64,000 nucleotides of DNA from Earliella scabrosa (Eukaryota > Basidiomycota > Agaricomycetes > Polyporales > Polyporaceae), in the NCBI GenBank assembly GCA_022605405.1, contig JABYQQ010000004.1, positions 2,294,001 to 2,358,000 on the forward strand, given 5' to 3'. Within the stretch, counting starts at the first letter, position 1, and every line of letters starts with the position of its first letter. Of the stretch, positions 45,187 to 57,205 are shown piece by piece. Position numbers and translations under genes: made by a program. The notes below the pieces were generated by a model that was given only the letters and a program-made list of their open reading frames with translations, did not search any database and was not told the DNA's origin.

Positions 45187-47515
45187 TCAATAACGGTCGT
45201 GTTCGATACCACCGAACAGTGGTTGTTGCGGTAGTCGCGTTGACGCAGCCTTCAACGAGGCGAACATACTTGAATACCCATCCAGACCTGACATGTCGGG
45301 CGAGCGCGGTGTCTGTAGTGAGGCGGAAGGAGGGGGAGAAGCAGCGAATGGATCGCGATCCGGAGGTAGTGAGGATGGTGTTGACATGCCGGAGAGCGAG
45401 AGGGCGGAGAGGGTTGCGTCTATGGAGCCAGTACCTGCATTTCTCCTTCCGAGATTCCGTATTGTAGCAGGAATTGCGGGAAGTGACCCGGGAGTACGCA
45501 TGCTGCCGTCTTTGTTCTTGAAGATGTTGGTGAACATCTTCTTGAACTTCACCGAGGACGTGGGGAAGCGTGCTTTGTCGCCCTTATCAAAGGTAATCGA
45601 CTGGCGAGGTGAGGAACGGGGTGATGATGCGGTCGTGAACGAGGAACGAGGGAGATTGGAGAAGAGAGAGGACACCGAGCTCGATGTAGAGTGACTTGAT
45701 CGTGGAGAATGTGGATCGGAGAGAGACAGTGATGGCGGCCGGCCCCGCGTGAACGACTTTCCTTCCAACCTGACTGGGGACGACAGTGGTCGAGGGATGG
45801 TACTTTGTCCCGATGTTGGTCGGGGGCGAACATCGCTGGGGGATGGCTGCTGCTGAGATGTCAATTGAGCATGTCTCTACAAACGGACGAAATTGGAGGC
45901 GAACCTGTTCACCGCCCTCTCCAAACTGGAACTCCACGATACTCTTTGCAGACCAATCATCCTCAATTGGCGACTAGGCATACGGTCAGTCGGTTACATT
46001 GCACTCGTACGAGAAATATGACACTCACAGCTCCAACGACCACATATGCTCGATGCTTCCTCAATGTCGACTCTTCAGGCCTCTCTTGATTCCCTTGGTG
46101 ATCGGAGAACCGCGCCAGTGCACCGACACTCTGTAGTCGTGAACGCGGTTGCAAACTTGCCGACAGCAACACTGCATCAGCTGTAGAGAGCTTCAAGGAC
46201 GTGGGTCTTTCGCGGGGCATGGGCATGCCAATCGGCGACGGTGGAACAGACGCTTCCAGCTCTGCAAGCGCCTCAGAGACATCGAACTCGGGAATGCTGG
46301 CGGCAGAGCCCAAGACGTCGCGAAACTCCTGTTCTGAGAAGGATGCACGATGGAGCGTGCGCATGGGCGCAAGAGTACCCTCCCGCTCGCCCATGAGCAG
46401 CGCTTGCACGAACTCGCTGAACCGCATGAGCTCCATCGCGACCTCTGTGCAATCGCCAACGAAGAGGTTGAGTGCCTCGATGAACCAAAACACGGTGTCT
46501 TCATCAACTTCGGGAGGAGGGTCGGAGGTACTAGCGTGGGACAGCACCGACTCCAGCCCGGAGAACAGGTCCACTACCGAAGCGAGTTGGTCGATGACCT
46601 CCCAGGTGCTCAAGCTCTCCTGTTCTAGGGGCGAGTATTCCCGATACTCGACAGGACTGTAAACGGCAGTGTTGATAACAGGGAGGTCAAGGTCCACGCC
46701 GGTGTATGCGAGATCATCTGGGTCCTCCGTTATGGGGACTGTCCACTCGCCGTACATGTCTCGGGATGGGACGCTCAATGCAGGCGGTCGATGTGGAGCG
46801 GGGGTGGGCTCCTTGATGAGGGGGATGTTGTTGGGGGGAACGAAGTTGGCGGTGGTCGCGGGCAAGCTGATTGACCGGTTATGTGAAGGGGTAACGGGGG
46901 TACGGGGATAGCCACCTGGGGAGACGGAGTCTTCTGAAGCATAGCAGTCATATATCCAAAGGTCGTCCATAGTCACTTCAGGATTGGGTGAAGAAGGGCC
47001 GGCCGCAGCGTCCCGCACATATTGGAACGACCCTTTTGTACCGACTAGCGCGTTCGCAGACGATGAGTCGCGGACACAGTAGAGAAACATATTCAAGACT
47101 CACTTGGAGACCTCTGACCCGGATAGCGCGCATAGCCGAAAGGTGTCCGGTATGGGCTCAACTCCTCGCTCTCGTTTATGGGTGAAAGAATGGCCAGACT
47201 AGGCATGGGATGCTCTACACGAACGATGAATGGAGATCGTCGTCTCAGGAGCTTCGTGATGATTGGGTAGTACCACTTGGAGGACGCCGGGAAGGGGGAA
47301 CGTGTCAGAGACCGTGAAGAATGTTTTGTACCGTGGGCGCCCAGATCCTGCAGAGTGGCCAGAAGAAGGAGGAGCCGGGGACGGCGTGAAATAGGAATAG
47401 CGAGGAGGAACGAAGATACAGCAGGCGTGGAGGCGCGGTGCCGTCCGTCGTTGCGCTCTTCGCCGCCTCGGTGCTTATAAGGAGATGGTCGGCGGGGCGA
47501 TTGGCGCCCAATCAT
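45187..47515 (-). CDS. unrecognised disordered protein with conserved-looking amino-terminal block
   Basis: Exons 47515-47104, 47044-46029, 45961-45905 and 45852-45187 sum to 2151 nt, 716 residues. Three parts are seen. First, a basic start with KWYYPIITKLLRRRSPFIVR and MPSLAILSPINESEELSPY. Second, an acidic helical region that is the most likely fold: LSTWEVIDQLASVVDLFSGL, VFWFIEALNLFVGDCTEVAM, ELMRFSEFVQALLMGEREGT. Third, an S/P/T-rich end with FKKMFTNIFKNKDGSMRTPG. There is a short exon, DDWSAKSIVEFQFGEGGEQ. No enzymatic motif. I do not recognise it; the start could be the internal Met near 47206. Frame closure across three introns supports it as a real gene. Confidence 0.6.
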
Positions 47516-47588
47516 GACCTTGATGGAATCAGTCTTCGCGAAACGAACCGACCCCCGTTTCGGCCGTGGTCCTTTAGCCGACCATCTA

Positions 47589-48055
47589 TGGTGCAGTTCA
47601 CCTAAACGCCACCACTTTTGTACATGAGGTTATGGAGCGACCAGATCACCACGAAACCCTTAGTTCTCTAGCCAATCGCCAGCATTTGAAGAGTAGAAGA
47701 GATTCTCAAGACGGTTTTTCGATACGGTCAAAACTGAAGAAGTTATCCTTTTTGGTATTGCCAAAGCACGTGACCTTGAGCGTCTAATGCCTTATTTGGC
47801 AACATGTCACTTATATAAGATGTATGACAAAATCATGTTGTGGGTCAGAGTAGGGCTACAGCTTGAGCAGTATGTGCAGTGGGCGCCATTAAAAGCATCA
47901 ATAGGTGAGACGGTAGCTGGTACTACCCAACAGAAGGGTTTTTTCATGCAAAATAATGGCCCATAGAATTTCGGTCGAGCTATTACCGCGGCACGTGACC
48001 TGCCACGGGCGCTTAATGATGTGCAAAAGTGGTGGCGTTTAGGTGAACTGCACCA
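47589..48055. mobile_element. 467-bp MITE with perfect 32-bp terminal inverted repeats and TA flanks
   Basis: The left end 47589-47620 begins TGGTGCAGTTCACCTAAACG and is the exact reverse complement of the right end 48024-48055. Each side is flanked by TA (47587-47588, 48056-48057), fitting a TA target duplication as made by Tc1/mariner-type transposases. The inside is AT-richer than the surroundings and has no transposase frame, so it is non-autonomous. GCACGTGACC occurs twice inside (about 47766 and 47992). Perfect ends suggest a fairly recent insertion. The superfamily is inferred from the dinucleotide duplication only. Confidence 0.8.
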
Positions 48056-48539
48056 TACAACGCCCGACGCGTCGCGACACGCGCGGCGGGTATACATAAC
48101 TACTATAGCAGCTCCAGAGAGAGGGGCAGTGGCAGCATATATTGTGGGCCATAGGAGATTCTTGGACATTGTTCCTGGAAATCATTACAGGTGAGCCCCC
48201 CTTACACGTTCGATCGCACTCAAGTAAGATGACAATCATGAGATGGTCTGTTGGTGGCTTCCCCACTGCGGGTCGGGAGAACGGATGTACTCTCCTGCAG
48301 AAGCCCAGGCTCGTAATCATCAGCACTCCAAGTTTGAGCGAGAATTGCACTTGTCCTCTCAGGGTTGTCCATGCTCCTTAGCAGCGCACATCGCATGGGA
48401 TGCGCAACTACACTTGGGCTATGCGGGGAATATATGAACAGCGTAGCGAGACCGTGACGGTTGGGAACCAACGACAACGGTCAGCGCCAAACACCATACA
48501 CACCTACATAGCACCCTCAGCGTCCGCGCTTGACGTGAG

Positions 48540-48760
48540 GACATCTTACGTCCGTTGTTAACAGCTCCACGTTCCTCGTTGACTGCCCCTCGCGATCTGT
48601 CAGTTGTGCGGTGCGACGAATGTCCCGGCACACGTCTTGCGAGAGCGTACGCGACTTGCTCGTGGTCAAATCCGAGCACGACTCCGGAGCTGATTAGAGT
48701 GTACACGAAGTCGTCGTGCCTTCTTAGCAACACATGGGAGGCCTGCTCGAATGACGCGAT
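48540..48760 (-). pseudogene. possible coding remnant
   Basis: One minus-strand frame reads like protein (DPIASFEQASHVLLRRHDDF, then VYTLISSGVVLGFDHEQVAY) for about 70 codons, then stops; no splice partner or start was found upstream, and a second plausible frame (48765-48860) is out of phase. It may be a decayed exon. No family recognised. Confidence 0.2.
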
Positions 48761-49573
48761 GGGGTCTTGTCCGGGGATTCAGAAGTTAATTTTGCCTGGA
48801 ACTTCCGTCTGTCCGCAGTGGGAGCGATGTTGCGGCATGACATCACTCGAACAATGAAAGTCGTGTCTTCAGAGGAGCAGCTTCGGATTCTCAAGATGAA
48901 CTGCATGAATACAACCGCGGTCAGACTAATCTTATAGGACAGAAGCTGCTGGGATGTTAGATCGTGACAACGATGCGGCATTCGACACCGTTCGACATGC
49001 GGGGCCGGTGTTCTACTTCTGATTGCGTGTCTGACTGGAAGCACTAGAAGAGATCGTAGTTACTCATCTAATACACCCATGACACCGACAAATCAGTTCT
49101 TACCGCAAAAGTGGGAAGCTAGATCCCGTAACTCGCTCCCATAGGTCTTCCATCTAGCAATATGGCGTTTGAGCTCCTTCCAAGGCCTGTACCGATTCCA
49201 CACGTCGAGGGAATGCACGCGTGACCCCGCGTGCGCCTGCTAAACAGATTGGAACTATGGAGAAACTTAGAAAGTTAAAGTTGCCCGCGGCCTGACGATG
49301 CTCAGGCACCAGATGACAGATTATTATATAGGAGATCTGCCAACCTTTGCCAACATCGGATCACACTGATCGCTTTGGGAAGACCAGGATGGTAAGTGCA
49401 CGCACAAAGGGAACCGTATTCATCGCAAACCATGGCATTGACATTGGTGTAACGACGTGGTTCGTGATGCCCTAGGATCACAAGATACGATGAGTACGAC
49501 GGAGGCATTGATCGAGGGGTCCAGCTTGGTCATGCCGGATGGAGCACACAGTGCAGCAGGAATATCGGGCAAA

Positions 49574-51084
49574 CTACCACCCAAATATTAGGTCAGAGAC
49601 CTGACCCAGCATACCCTTCGATGGCGACTGTTGGACATTCGACGTCGACGCTGGAAGGAGTGGCATTTGTGGCACAGGGGCAGCGACAGTAGGGGTCCCT
49701 GCGCCTGGACGCCGGAAAGCGGAGGCGGAAGGGGCTAGCTTGATCGGTGTTCCAACAGTAGGGGTGGAAGGTTCACCACCACGGGGCGTTCCGTGGCGAG
49801 GTACAACCTCGTCAACACTCATGCGCGACGACGATGTAAACACGTTGGAGGTCGGGGAGGCGTTCATGGCATCGGGGCTGGACGCCATGAACTCCGGTGA
49901 TTGGGCCGTGCTTCGCAGGAGAGACGGACCAAGGAGCGCCTCTGCTTGGGAGTAATCCTGAATAGGAGAGGACAGTGAGCGGGATGAGGCGGTAAATGTG
50001 CAGCAAGTCCGAACGTACAGCCCACTTCGCCCCGACCATATACGAGCCGCTCAGGATCTCGCCGTTTTTGCGTACCGCACGGAGAGCTTCTGCAGGATGC
50101 AAATAACCGATGCGGAAGCAGTTCATGAGCTCAGAGCTTTGCTCGGCCTCTGTTGTCTCTCCGAGAGAGCGAAAGTATTCGACCGTGACGCTGTACTTGT
50201 CCGGTGGGTAGCCAAAGACAACGATGTAGATCGGTTGAGTATTTTGCTGGGGGGTTGCTGCCTGTTTAGGGGTCGCAGGGTGAGAGGAACGGAAGAGGGA
50301 GACCCGACTTTGGGACGGTTCGAATGCATTCTGGTAGCAATCAGCCGCGGACTCACGGGGAAAGGATTTCGTGATACACATACCCGCTGCGAGAACCTGG
50401 AGGAGGTGGATTCGGGTATCTCGTTGATGATGTCGTTCACGGATGCTGTGGGTGGCGCATCTTCGTCCGCAAGAGTTTGCCTCGAGCGTTGCCTAGTGGA
50501 ACACGTTAAATGAGCCACTACTGCCGAACCATGATAGGTACTCACCTCGAGCTCTCGAACATAGAGTCCATGCCAAATTCTGAGACTGATCCGCCTGAGA
50601 AGGTGTGGTTCAACTTCGCCTTGGTCGGGACCATGGGTGGATCCTCCCTAGGGCCGCCTGGAGGCGATGACTATGACACGCGAGCGTGAGTACCCACGAA
50701 CCAAGTTCAGCAGCTTCTTGACATGCTCACACTGCTCTGGTTGACAGACTACCATACACGCGTCACGGTATTGTTTGAGAAGACAGGACATGGCGTGCGC
50801 ACCATAAGATATCCGGGCTGGTAATGACTCCGTGACTGCGACAAACTCTCACTCAGCGGCGACCCCATGCCCAGTGAAGAGCTCATGCTCATTCCGAGCG
50901 AGCTGCCGCGTACGCTGGGGCTCGCAGCGGTCTGGTTGGACATGCCGGCCACGCTGAATGGTGAACCATTGTACTGGACGGAATGCGAATGAGAGTGGGA
51001 ATGAGAATGTGCGAAGGGGGATCGCTGTTCTTGTCCACCAGCATTGGACGTGCTCGTTGGGAAGGAGGAAGTGCTTTGGAACAT
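49574..51084 (-). CDS. nucleoporin Nup53/Nup35 (RRM-like MPPN domain)
   Basis: Starts MFQSTSSFPTSTSNAGGQEQ, with an SHSHSHSHS run. The middle has PPMVPTKAKLNHTFSGG and SVNDIINEIPESTSS, conserved linker motifs of the family. The Nup35-type RRM is IYIVVFGYPPDKYSVTVEYF to LSGSYMVGAKWA. The protein ends GMLGQVSDLIFGW, an amphipathic helix that inserts in the pore membrane. Nup53 bridges Nup170/Nup155, Nup93 and Ndc1 in the inner ring. Five or more exons. The donor at GSPLS and acceptor at GPREDPP enclose a roughly 215-nt intron that is less certain than the others. Shares a 331-bp promoter with ZPR1. Confidence 0.88.
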
Positions 51085-51415
51085 GTCGGGATGGGGAGAG
51101 AGACTCAGAGAGAAGGCGGGCGGCCACTGCTGGAGGATGCGCGACCACGATTATGCGCGACTTCGCTTGGAGGTAGGCGCCGCTCAAAACGCGCGCGCTC
51201 GGATTCGAACCCATAACACGACACACGTGACGTAATCGCGCCGATCGCGTCCTGAGATCCGCTTTCAGCCACAGTGCTTTCCAAGGTCTCGAAACCTCTC
51301 GTACAAGCCTGACTACACCTCTCCTTCGTACATATCCACGCATCTTGGACCGAGCCCTTGAAAACATCAGTCAGACAGTCTATCGCTTCCATCCCACTGC
51401 ACGCTATAGCTCGTA
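51085..51415. promoter_or_regulatory. divergent promoter region, Nup53 / ZPR1
   Basis: 331 nt between starts. It holds a tRNA B-box-like string near 51198 (minus) that does not fold into a tRNA. Confidence 0.4.
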
Positions 51416-53200
51416 ATGTCCTCGAATCCTGAATTATTCCCCGCCATCGGATCGGTCGCAGACCAAACGGAAAAACTCCCCGTGGAGGCGCAGACTGTAG
51501 AGGTGACCCTTGATGAGGAGCGGCCGGTACAGGAGATTGAGTCACTATGCATGCGATGCGAGGAACAGGTGCGCACTTATGTCATTCAATAGATGCACCT
51601 GGTGGACTAAAGGCCATGTAGGGAGTAACGCGGTTACTCCTCACCTCGATCCCGTACTTCCGGGAGATCATCATCATGTCTTTCCGCTGCGAACACTGTG
51701 GCTTCTCAAATAATGAAGTGCAATCCGCAGGTTCTATACGGCGTACGTACTGAACTTGGTCGGTGTTCTTCCTTATTGCTTACATTCGGTCGTTCTCCAG
51801 CCGAGGGCGCTGTGTATACTGTCCGGGTACTTACACGAGACGATCTCGACCGCCAAATTGTCAAATCGAACACATGCACTGTCAGCATCCCTGAATTCGA
51901 GCTCACCATCCCCCCAGGAAGAGGGCAGCTCACAACGATCGAAGGTCTCATCCGGGATATCATCATAGACCTCGGTGCAGACCAGCCCCTGCGTCGGATA
52001 GAGAATCCCGTCGCATACGAGAAGATTGAGAGCATCTTAGAGCGATGTCGCAAGATAGTTCCGGAAGACGAGGAGGAGGTAGACGAAAATGCTACAGGGC
52101 CGGTGAACACGAAGAAAGCGTCGGAACTCGACACTCCTCTCGAGGCCTTCACGATCCGCCTGGATGATCCTGCCGGAAACTCCTTCGCTGAATTCGTCGG
52201 GAGCATGGCAGACCCGAAGTGGAACATGCGCACATATCACCGGACGCGGGAGCAGAACATCGAGCTCGGCCTCATCGCTCCTGACGAACCCGCACCAGAG
52301 CCGGTAAAGGAGATCGATGAGAAGGATGTCGAGCAAATCGGCGGCGGGCTGGAGGGCGAGAACGAGGAGATCTTCACTTTCCCTGGCACCTGTTCAAGCT
52401 GTGGTCATCCATCGAACACCTTGATCAAGAAGGTGAACATCCCGTACTTCAAGGTATGTCCTTTCCATTGAAAACTGCGAAGATGCATGTTCACTAGATG
52501 TGCTCGCTCAGGATATCTTGATCATGTCGACAAACTGCGACTTGTGCGGTTACCGCGACAACGAAGTAAAGTCCGGCGCGGCCATCTCGCCACAAGGGAA
52601 GCGTATTACCCTAAAGGTGGAAGACCGCGAAGACCTCAGCCGCGATATCCTGAAGGTACGTTGCTCTGTCCATCTGTGATGTCATACTGGATATTCATGC
52701 CGAGATCCAGAGTGAGTCCTGCGGTCTCAGTATACCAGAGATCGAACTAGTACTGCAAGCTGGAACCCTCGGCGGTCGGTTTACGACGCTGGAGGGCATT
52801 TTGGACCAAGTCTACGAGGAGCTGTCCCAGAAGTTGATCGCCGGAGACGCTGCGGACGATAGTCATTCATTCGAGACTTTCCTCAAGAAACTCAAAGCAG
52901 TATGTTGCGGACATGTTGTATATGTGACTACCCTCTCACAATATCTTACAGGTAAAGAATGCGGAACATCCGTTCACGCTCATTCTCGACGACCCACTGG
53001 CAAACTCGTACCTGCAGAACCTCTATGCTCCCGATCCTGACCCTAACATGACGATCGAGTGGTACGACCGCACGTGGGAGCAGAACGAGGACCTTGGCTT
53101 GAACGATATGAAGGTGGAGAATTACGAGGAAGACGCATCACCACCTACGAAAGACGCCCCCTCCGCGCCTGAATCGAAGGACGAGAAGCCAGCGTCGTAA
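51416..53200 (+). CDS. ZPR1: zinc-finger protein ZPR1
   Basis: Two tandem ZPR1 modules. Module 1: [11 protein letters not shown] ... [15 protein letters not shown] with a C-x2-C pair at each end, then the beta domain with [20 protein letters not shown] and [17 protein letters not shown]. Module 2: [12 protein letters not shown] ... [19 protein letters not shown], followed by [19 protein letters not shown] and [19 protein letters not shown]. Each module ends with a block like [16 protein letters not shown] or [19 protein letters not shown]1 binds newly made eEF1A and acts as its folding chaperone. Six or so exons. The linker between the first Zn finger and its beta domain is shorter than usual ([17 protein letters not shown]). 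The tail is acidic and ends EKPAS. Confidence 0.95.
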
Positions 53201-53464
53201 CAGTGATTGAAGACGGTATCGATGTCGTTCGGTGATATGTACGCTGCTTGTCGTGGTCAATGTATCGATTAGAGTAGAAATCCGTGCGAGACATTTCAGA
53301 GGACTGTAGCAATCTGTACATTGTACGCTAATGCATCTCTCTAATGATCTGTCGGCGTCTATGGATCGTGGATGACGTCATATGGTAAGTACACAGGATC
53401 GCGATCGGCAAGTGATCTGCTCAGAACCACTTCGACTGTCTTTGCCCCTAGAGCCATCGCAACT

Positions 53465-54659
53465 ATGTCTACGTCGGAAGGAGGCTCGAATACTCGCTGG
53501 ATCCCTCTCGAGAGCAATCCCGAGGTGAGGGGCTCCCGATGATCGTCAAGCTGTACTAGTACTGAGTGCACGCTGCGCATCTCTTCCCGACAGGTTCTAA
53601 CTGAAGTGAGCCATGCACCCTCTGTGATGTGAGCCTACATCCGCTCACATCATGATGTCGACCAGTGGTCCGCCAAAGCTGGTCTTGTCAAGAAACTTGC
53701 CCACTTTGAGGACATCTATGGTCTTGACCCAGAGGTCTGTGGTACCCGTCGATCCTGACAAGTACCGGGTACCTGACTGTGGCTCTGCGATCTCGTAGCT
53801 CCTCGCTATGGTGTCGCAGCCGGTGAAGGCTGTCATCCTCGTTTTCCCCATCACAGAGTCCTACGAGCAGAAGAGACGGGAGGAGGATAGGCGCATTGCG
53901 ACCGAAGGACAGCACCCTATTGACCCGACCATCTTCTGGATGAAGCAAACGGTACGCTACGCGCTCATTCCGTCTCACAGATGCTCATCCCTGTCGTCCA
54001 CGCGAAGATCTCTAACGCGTGCGGAACGATGGCGTTGTTGCACGCACTCATAAACGTGAGGCGCACTCCAAGCTGAGCCGTGAGACTGTCACACTCAATA
54101 TTGTCTCCATTAAGTCCGATGTGACATTCGCTCCGGAGAGCCCTATCCAGAAGTTCATTGAACTCTGCAAAGGTCAGGCATTGGACTAGCTCGCTGACGG
54201 TGCCTGCATCAGTCTAAGGCTGGAGCTTCCATGACCCACAGACAAGACGCCTCTCGAGCGTGCCAAGATCCTCGAAACCACGCCGCTGTTTGCCAACATC
54301 CACGAGGCCGCAGCGTCCGGGGGACAGAGCGCCATTCCTGCTGACCTCGACACGGACCTCCACTTCACCTGCTTTGTGCAGGCCCCGAGCCCACCAAGGG
54401 AGGACGGGGCGGCAGTCTCGCCGGACCACATGAGGATCATCGAGCTCGACGGTAGGCGCGAGGGACCGATTGATCGCGGTGCGCGTGAGGACTTCCTGAA
54501 GGCGAGTGTAAAGTTCATCCTTGGGTGATTGTGTGATCTGAAGGTTGCTTGCACGCTGCGTAGGATGTGGCCAAGATCGTGCGGGAGACCTACATCGCTC
54601 ACACAGCGAGTATGCAGTTCAGCCTCATCGCTCTCTCCGCTGGCCCCGCTCTGGACTAG
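53465..54659 (+). CDS. ubiquitin carboxyl-terminal hydrolase, UCH-L3/Yuh1 type
   Basis: Eight exons (53465-53524, 53594-53605, 53666-53734, 53799-53951, 54008-54055, 54115-54172, 54242-54501, 54564-54659) sum to 756 nt, 251 residues. The amino part is RWIPLESNPEVLTEWSAKAG. The catalytic cysteine is in ISNACGTMALLHALIN, the histidine in DLHFTCFVQ and the aspartate in IIELDGRREGPIDRG. These cysteine proteases trim short extensions from ubiquitin and Nedd8 C termini. Exon 2 is 12 nt (VLTE). The last intron has a GC donor (54502) with an AG acceptor. Intact in every catalytic residue. Confidence 0.93.
54502..54563 (+). other. GC-AG intron in the UCH gene
   Basis: Exon 7 ends CTGAAG and the intron starts GCGAGTG; acceptor GCGTAG. 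Using it restores FLKDVAKIVRETY. GC-AG introns are about one percent of fungal introns by general knowledge. Confidence 0.8.
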
Positions 54660-55067
54660 GAAAAGGAACGGCACGAGAGATCGCGAGACAAACCTATCCG
54701 GAGTGAGAACGAGAAGCATACGCCCTGTTTTTGTACTATCAATACACCCTGTCAGACTTCATGCGTATGACTACCATGATCAACAGCTGAGTTTGTGCAG
54801 AACGAATCAGCCCAAGTCAACTGGTAAGGATTGCCTTGTCTTGCCTCTTCAGGCGATGGGGCGACTGTACCCTCGTCGCGACTCTGGACCGAGTCGTACG
54901 CGACAACAATGGTTGCGGTAGAAACAAGCTTTAGTGAGCACTAGGTACGAACACGACTACCCCATCGACATGATGCAAACTCGAGATACAGGGAGAAAAC
55001 GATACACAGGAAACGATACATAGGAGACCTTGACGACGGTGTACGTTCGTATTGCGGAGGACGTCCC
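54660..55067. other. convergent 3' region, UCH / AA9
   Basis: 408 nt between converging stops; no coding signal. Confidence 0.4.
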
Positions 55068-56267
55068 CTAGTTTCCGCCGGTCCAGCTATCGATGTTGAG
55101 AACGTCAGCCTAGGGTCACGCAAAGCCATCAAATCGTGGTTTTGTCACTTACATAGCTGGGCCCGGGATGGGGTACCGCAGGGTAGGGTCACTGTAGACG
55201 TCAAAAAGGATGCCGGGGCTGCAGTCGATCGGATGGTAGTCAGCGGCGTGCACGATCGCGACATAGAGTCGGTAGGACGCACGTCTGGGGAGTGTACGCG
55301 CCAGGGAATGACACCAGCCCGGAAGTTGGCAAGGCGTTGCCGGAGCCAGTCACCTCGATCTGGATGCACGAGGGGTAGAACTGCGCGCCGGGGTAGTTGA
55401 AAGCGCCGTGCAGGGCGATGCTGTCCAGGCAGGAGGTTCGAGTCAGCAGGGAGGAAAGGGGTGGAAGACGGCGCGAGGACTTACATCTCGTGCCTCATGA
55501 TGTACTGACCGGGCTTGAGGTTGCGGGGGATGGTGACCGGGACGATGCTGTTGTTCTCGTAAAGGATGTCCGTGGCGGCCCACTTACCATCCGCGGTCTT
55601 CCCGGCCTCGGCGATCTTGAACCAGACCGCGCTGTGACGATGCAAAGTGCTCAGTGATGAACTCAATTTTGAAACCAAAGCCGACATACGCAGTGCCCGG
55701 TTCCCACTTGGTGACGTCGCTGGGAGCACGAGCGAGGTAGGTGAGCACCGGACCAACGTGCCTACATCGAACGAGACGTGTTAGATAGCAGAACAGGAGT
55801 GCAAGAAAGAGTCAATACATACGAGTCGGGCCACTCCGTCCAGTTCAACTTCATCTGCGACCCAGCGGGCACAGGAACGAGTAGGGCAGCAGGCTTGGAG
55901 CCAACATAGCCTCCGTCAGACCAGCCATTGCACTGCATACTATGAGTCGCAGGTGGGTGATAATGATGAGCCGCTGTGAGCGACGAGAACGAGACATAGC
56001 TCACTCGATCAAGGTGACGTCCTCAACAGGACCTAACATTATGCTGGTAAGCGCAGTCGTCACTTCCAAATGTGAGTGAAGTCACTTACCGTTGCCAGGA
56101 ATGGGACGAATGACTCTGTCGGGCACCGGGTTCTTGTAGGGATCCTCATAGGGTAGGTATCCAGTGTAGTGCGTGGAGCCGACGACGATGTCCTGGACAT
56201 AGCCATGGGCTTTGACGGACGTCGCGGTGAAGGCGGCGATGATGAAGGCAGCGCGGATAGCGAACAT
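55068..56267 (-). CDS. AA9 lytic polysaccharide monooxygenase, secreted
   Basis: Multi-exon gene starting MFAIRAAFIIAAFTATSVKA, a signal peptide whose cleavage leaves HGYVQDIVVG, so the mature N-terminal residue is the copper-binding histidine. Other AA9 marks: DxQCNGWSDGG, the second copper histidine in WPDSHVGPVLTYLARAP, PRNLKPGQYIMRHEMIALHG, and the axial tyrosine in GAQFYPSCIQIEVTG. The end is YSDPTLRYPIPGPAIWTGGN, after which translation stops, so there is no CBM1 cellulose-binding domain. AA9 enzymes cut cellulose or hemicellulose oxidatively with H2O2 or O2 and an electron donor. Six or seven short introns. Length is about 240 residues, usual for single-domain AA9. Confidence 0.93.
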
Positions 56268-57205
56268 ACTGAGTGAAGATTGAAATGTTCAACCGTGCAG
56301 AGCTGGGCAACGGTATGACTCGTCTTTTTATCTCTTTCTGGCGACCCGCTTTGGCTAAGGCTGTGGGCCGTCGGAACCGTAGCCATGGCATGGTACCTTG
56401 AACGTCCGAGAAGCGCAAATAGGTGCGCAAAAGTCCGTCGTCGCGCATGCTGTAGAAGACATCGTAACCTCAGGGCCAGCGTGTTATGTGTTCAGAAGCG
56501 TGCCTTTGTGGGTTCTAGCCATTCGATGACATGATTCTAGAAGTGTAGTGCAAAAGCTTCGGAGAGTCACGTTCGTCGGTTCCGTGAATCTACCCCAGCT
56601 CAAGCTCTGCTGTCATGTGATGATGCAGTTAGGACGAGCATAGGTACTGGCACTGGCATATACTACGAGGTGAATGAGTGGCCTTGCACCGGTTAAACGG
56701 TCGGAAAAAATGTGGCACGTACGTTTGAATAGACGATACGAACTCGCTTTGGCTATCTCATATGACCTCCCCCATGACGAAGTCCGCGAACGAACGAACG
56801 ATCATTGATGTCGGCTGTATGTTAGGCGTTGTCCGAGAAGGTTGCATCCAGCATGAGGTGCACATTCGGAAACGATAGTCCACGAATGACCGTTGTGTCG
56901 GATTGAACTACACTCGAGGTGGGACCGCGAGGTATGTTGAGGGACTCGCAGCGGCTGCAATATACGGAAGGAGCACACGACCGTCGTTGGGACATCCTCT
57001 CTCGTCCAGTCCAGTGTCGTTCTTGAAACTTGCACTACCGATTTAGCGCTCGAGCTCGTGTTGTGGGTGGATGTGGATGATCGTGACACGAACAACCAAT
57101 TGGTCCAATGGACGTGTCTTCGAATTCCACCCAACTAAGGCAACGTCGACTACTAACAATGTCAAGCGTGGGTATGCGTAAATCCCGATCGGAGTGTGAG
57201 GATAG
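56268..57205. other. AA9 upstream region
   Basis: About 940 nt upstream of the AA9 gene up to the inverted-repeat element. Apart from the TATA-like box, nothing is recognised. Confidence 0.4.
56324..56332 (-). promoter_or_regulatory. TATA-like element of the AA9 gene
   Basis: GATAAAAAG on the minus strand, about 57 nt upstream of the AA9 ATG, in a region where a TATA box is expected. Confidence 0.45.

Larger units (their letters stand above)
47516..49573. other. 2-kb gene-poor gap holding a MITE
   Basis: Contains the inverted-repeat element 47589-48055 and one possible coding remnant (48540-48760, minus). No complete gene supported; the rest shows no family signature in any frame. Confidence 0.5.

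Noticed and set aside
47516..49573. CRISPR array or bacterial-type defence system
   Set aside because: No regularly spaced repeats here or elsewhere; the genome is eukaryotic.
51190..51215. GGTTCGAATCC string on the minus strand like a tRNA B box
   Set aside because: The T stem does not pair properly, and no matching acceptor, D arm or A box could be placed around it.
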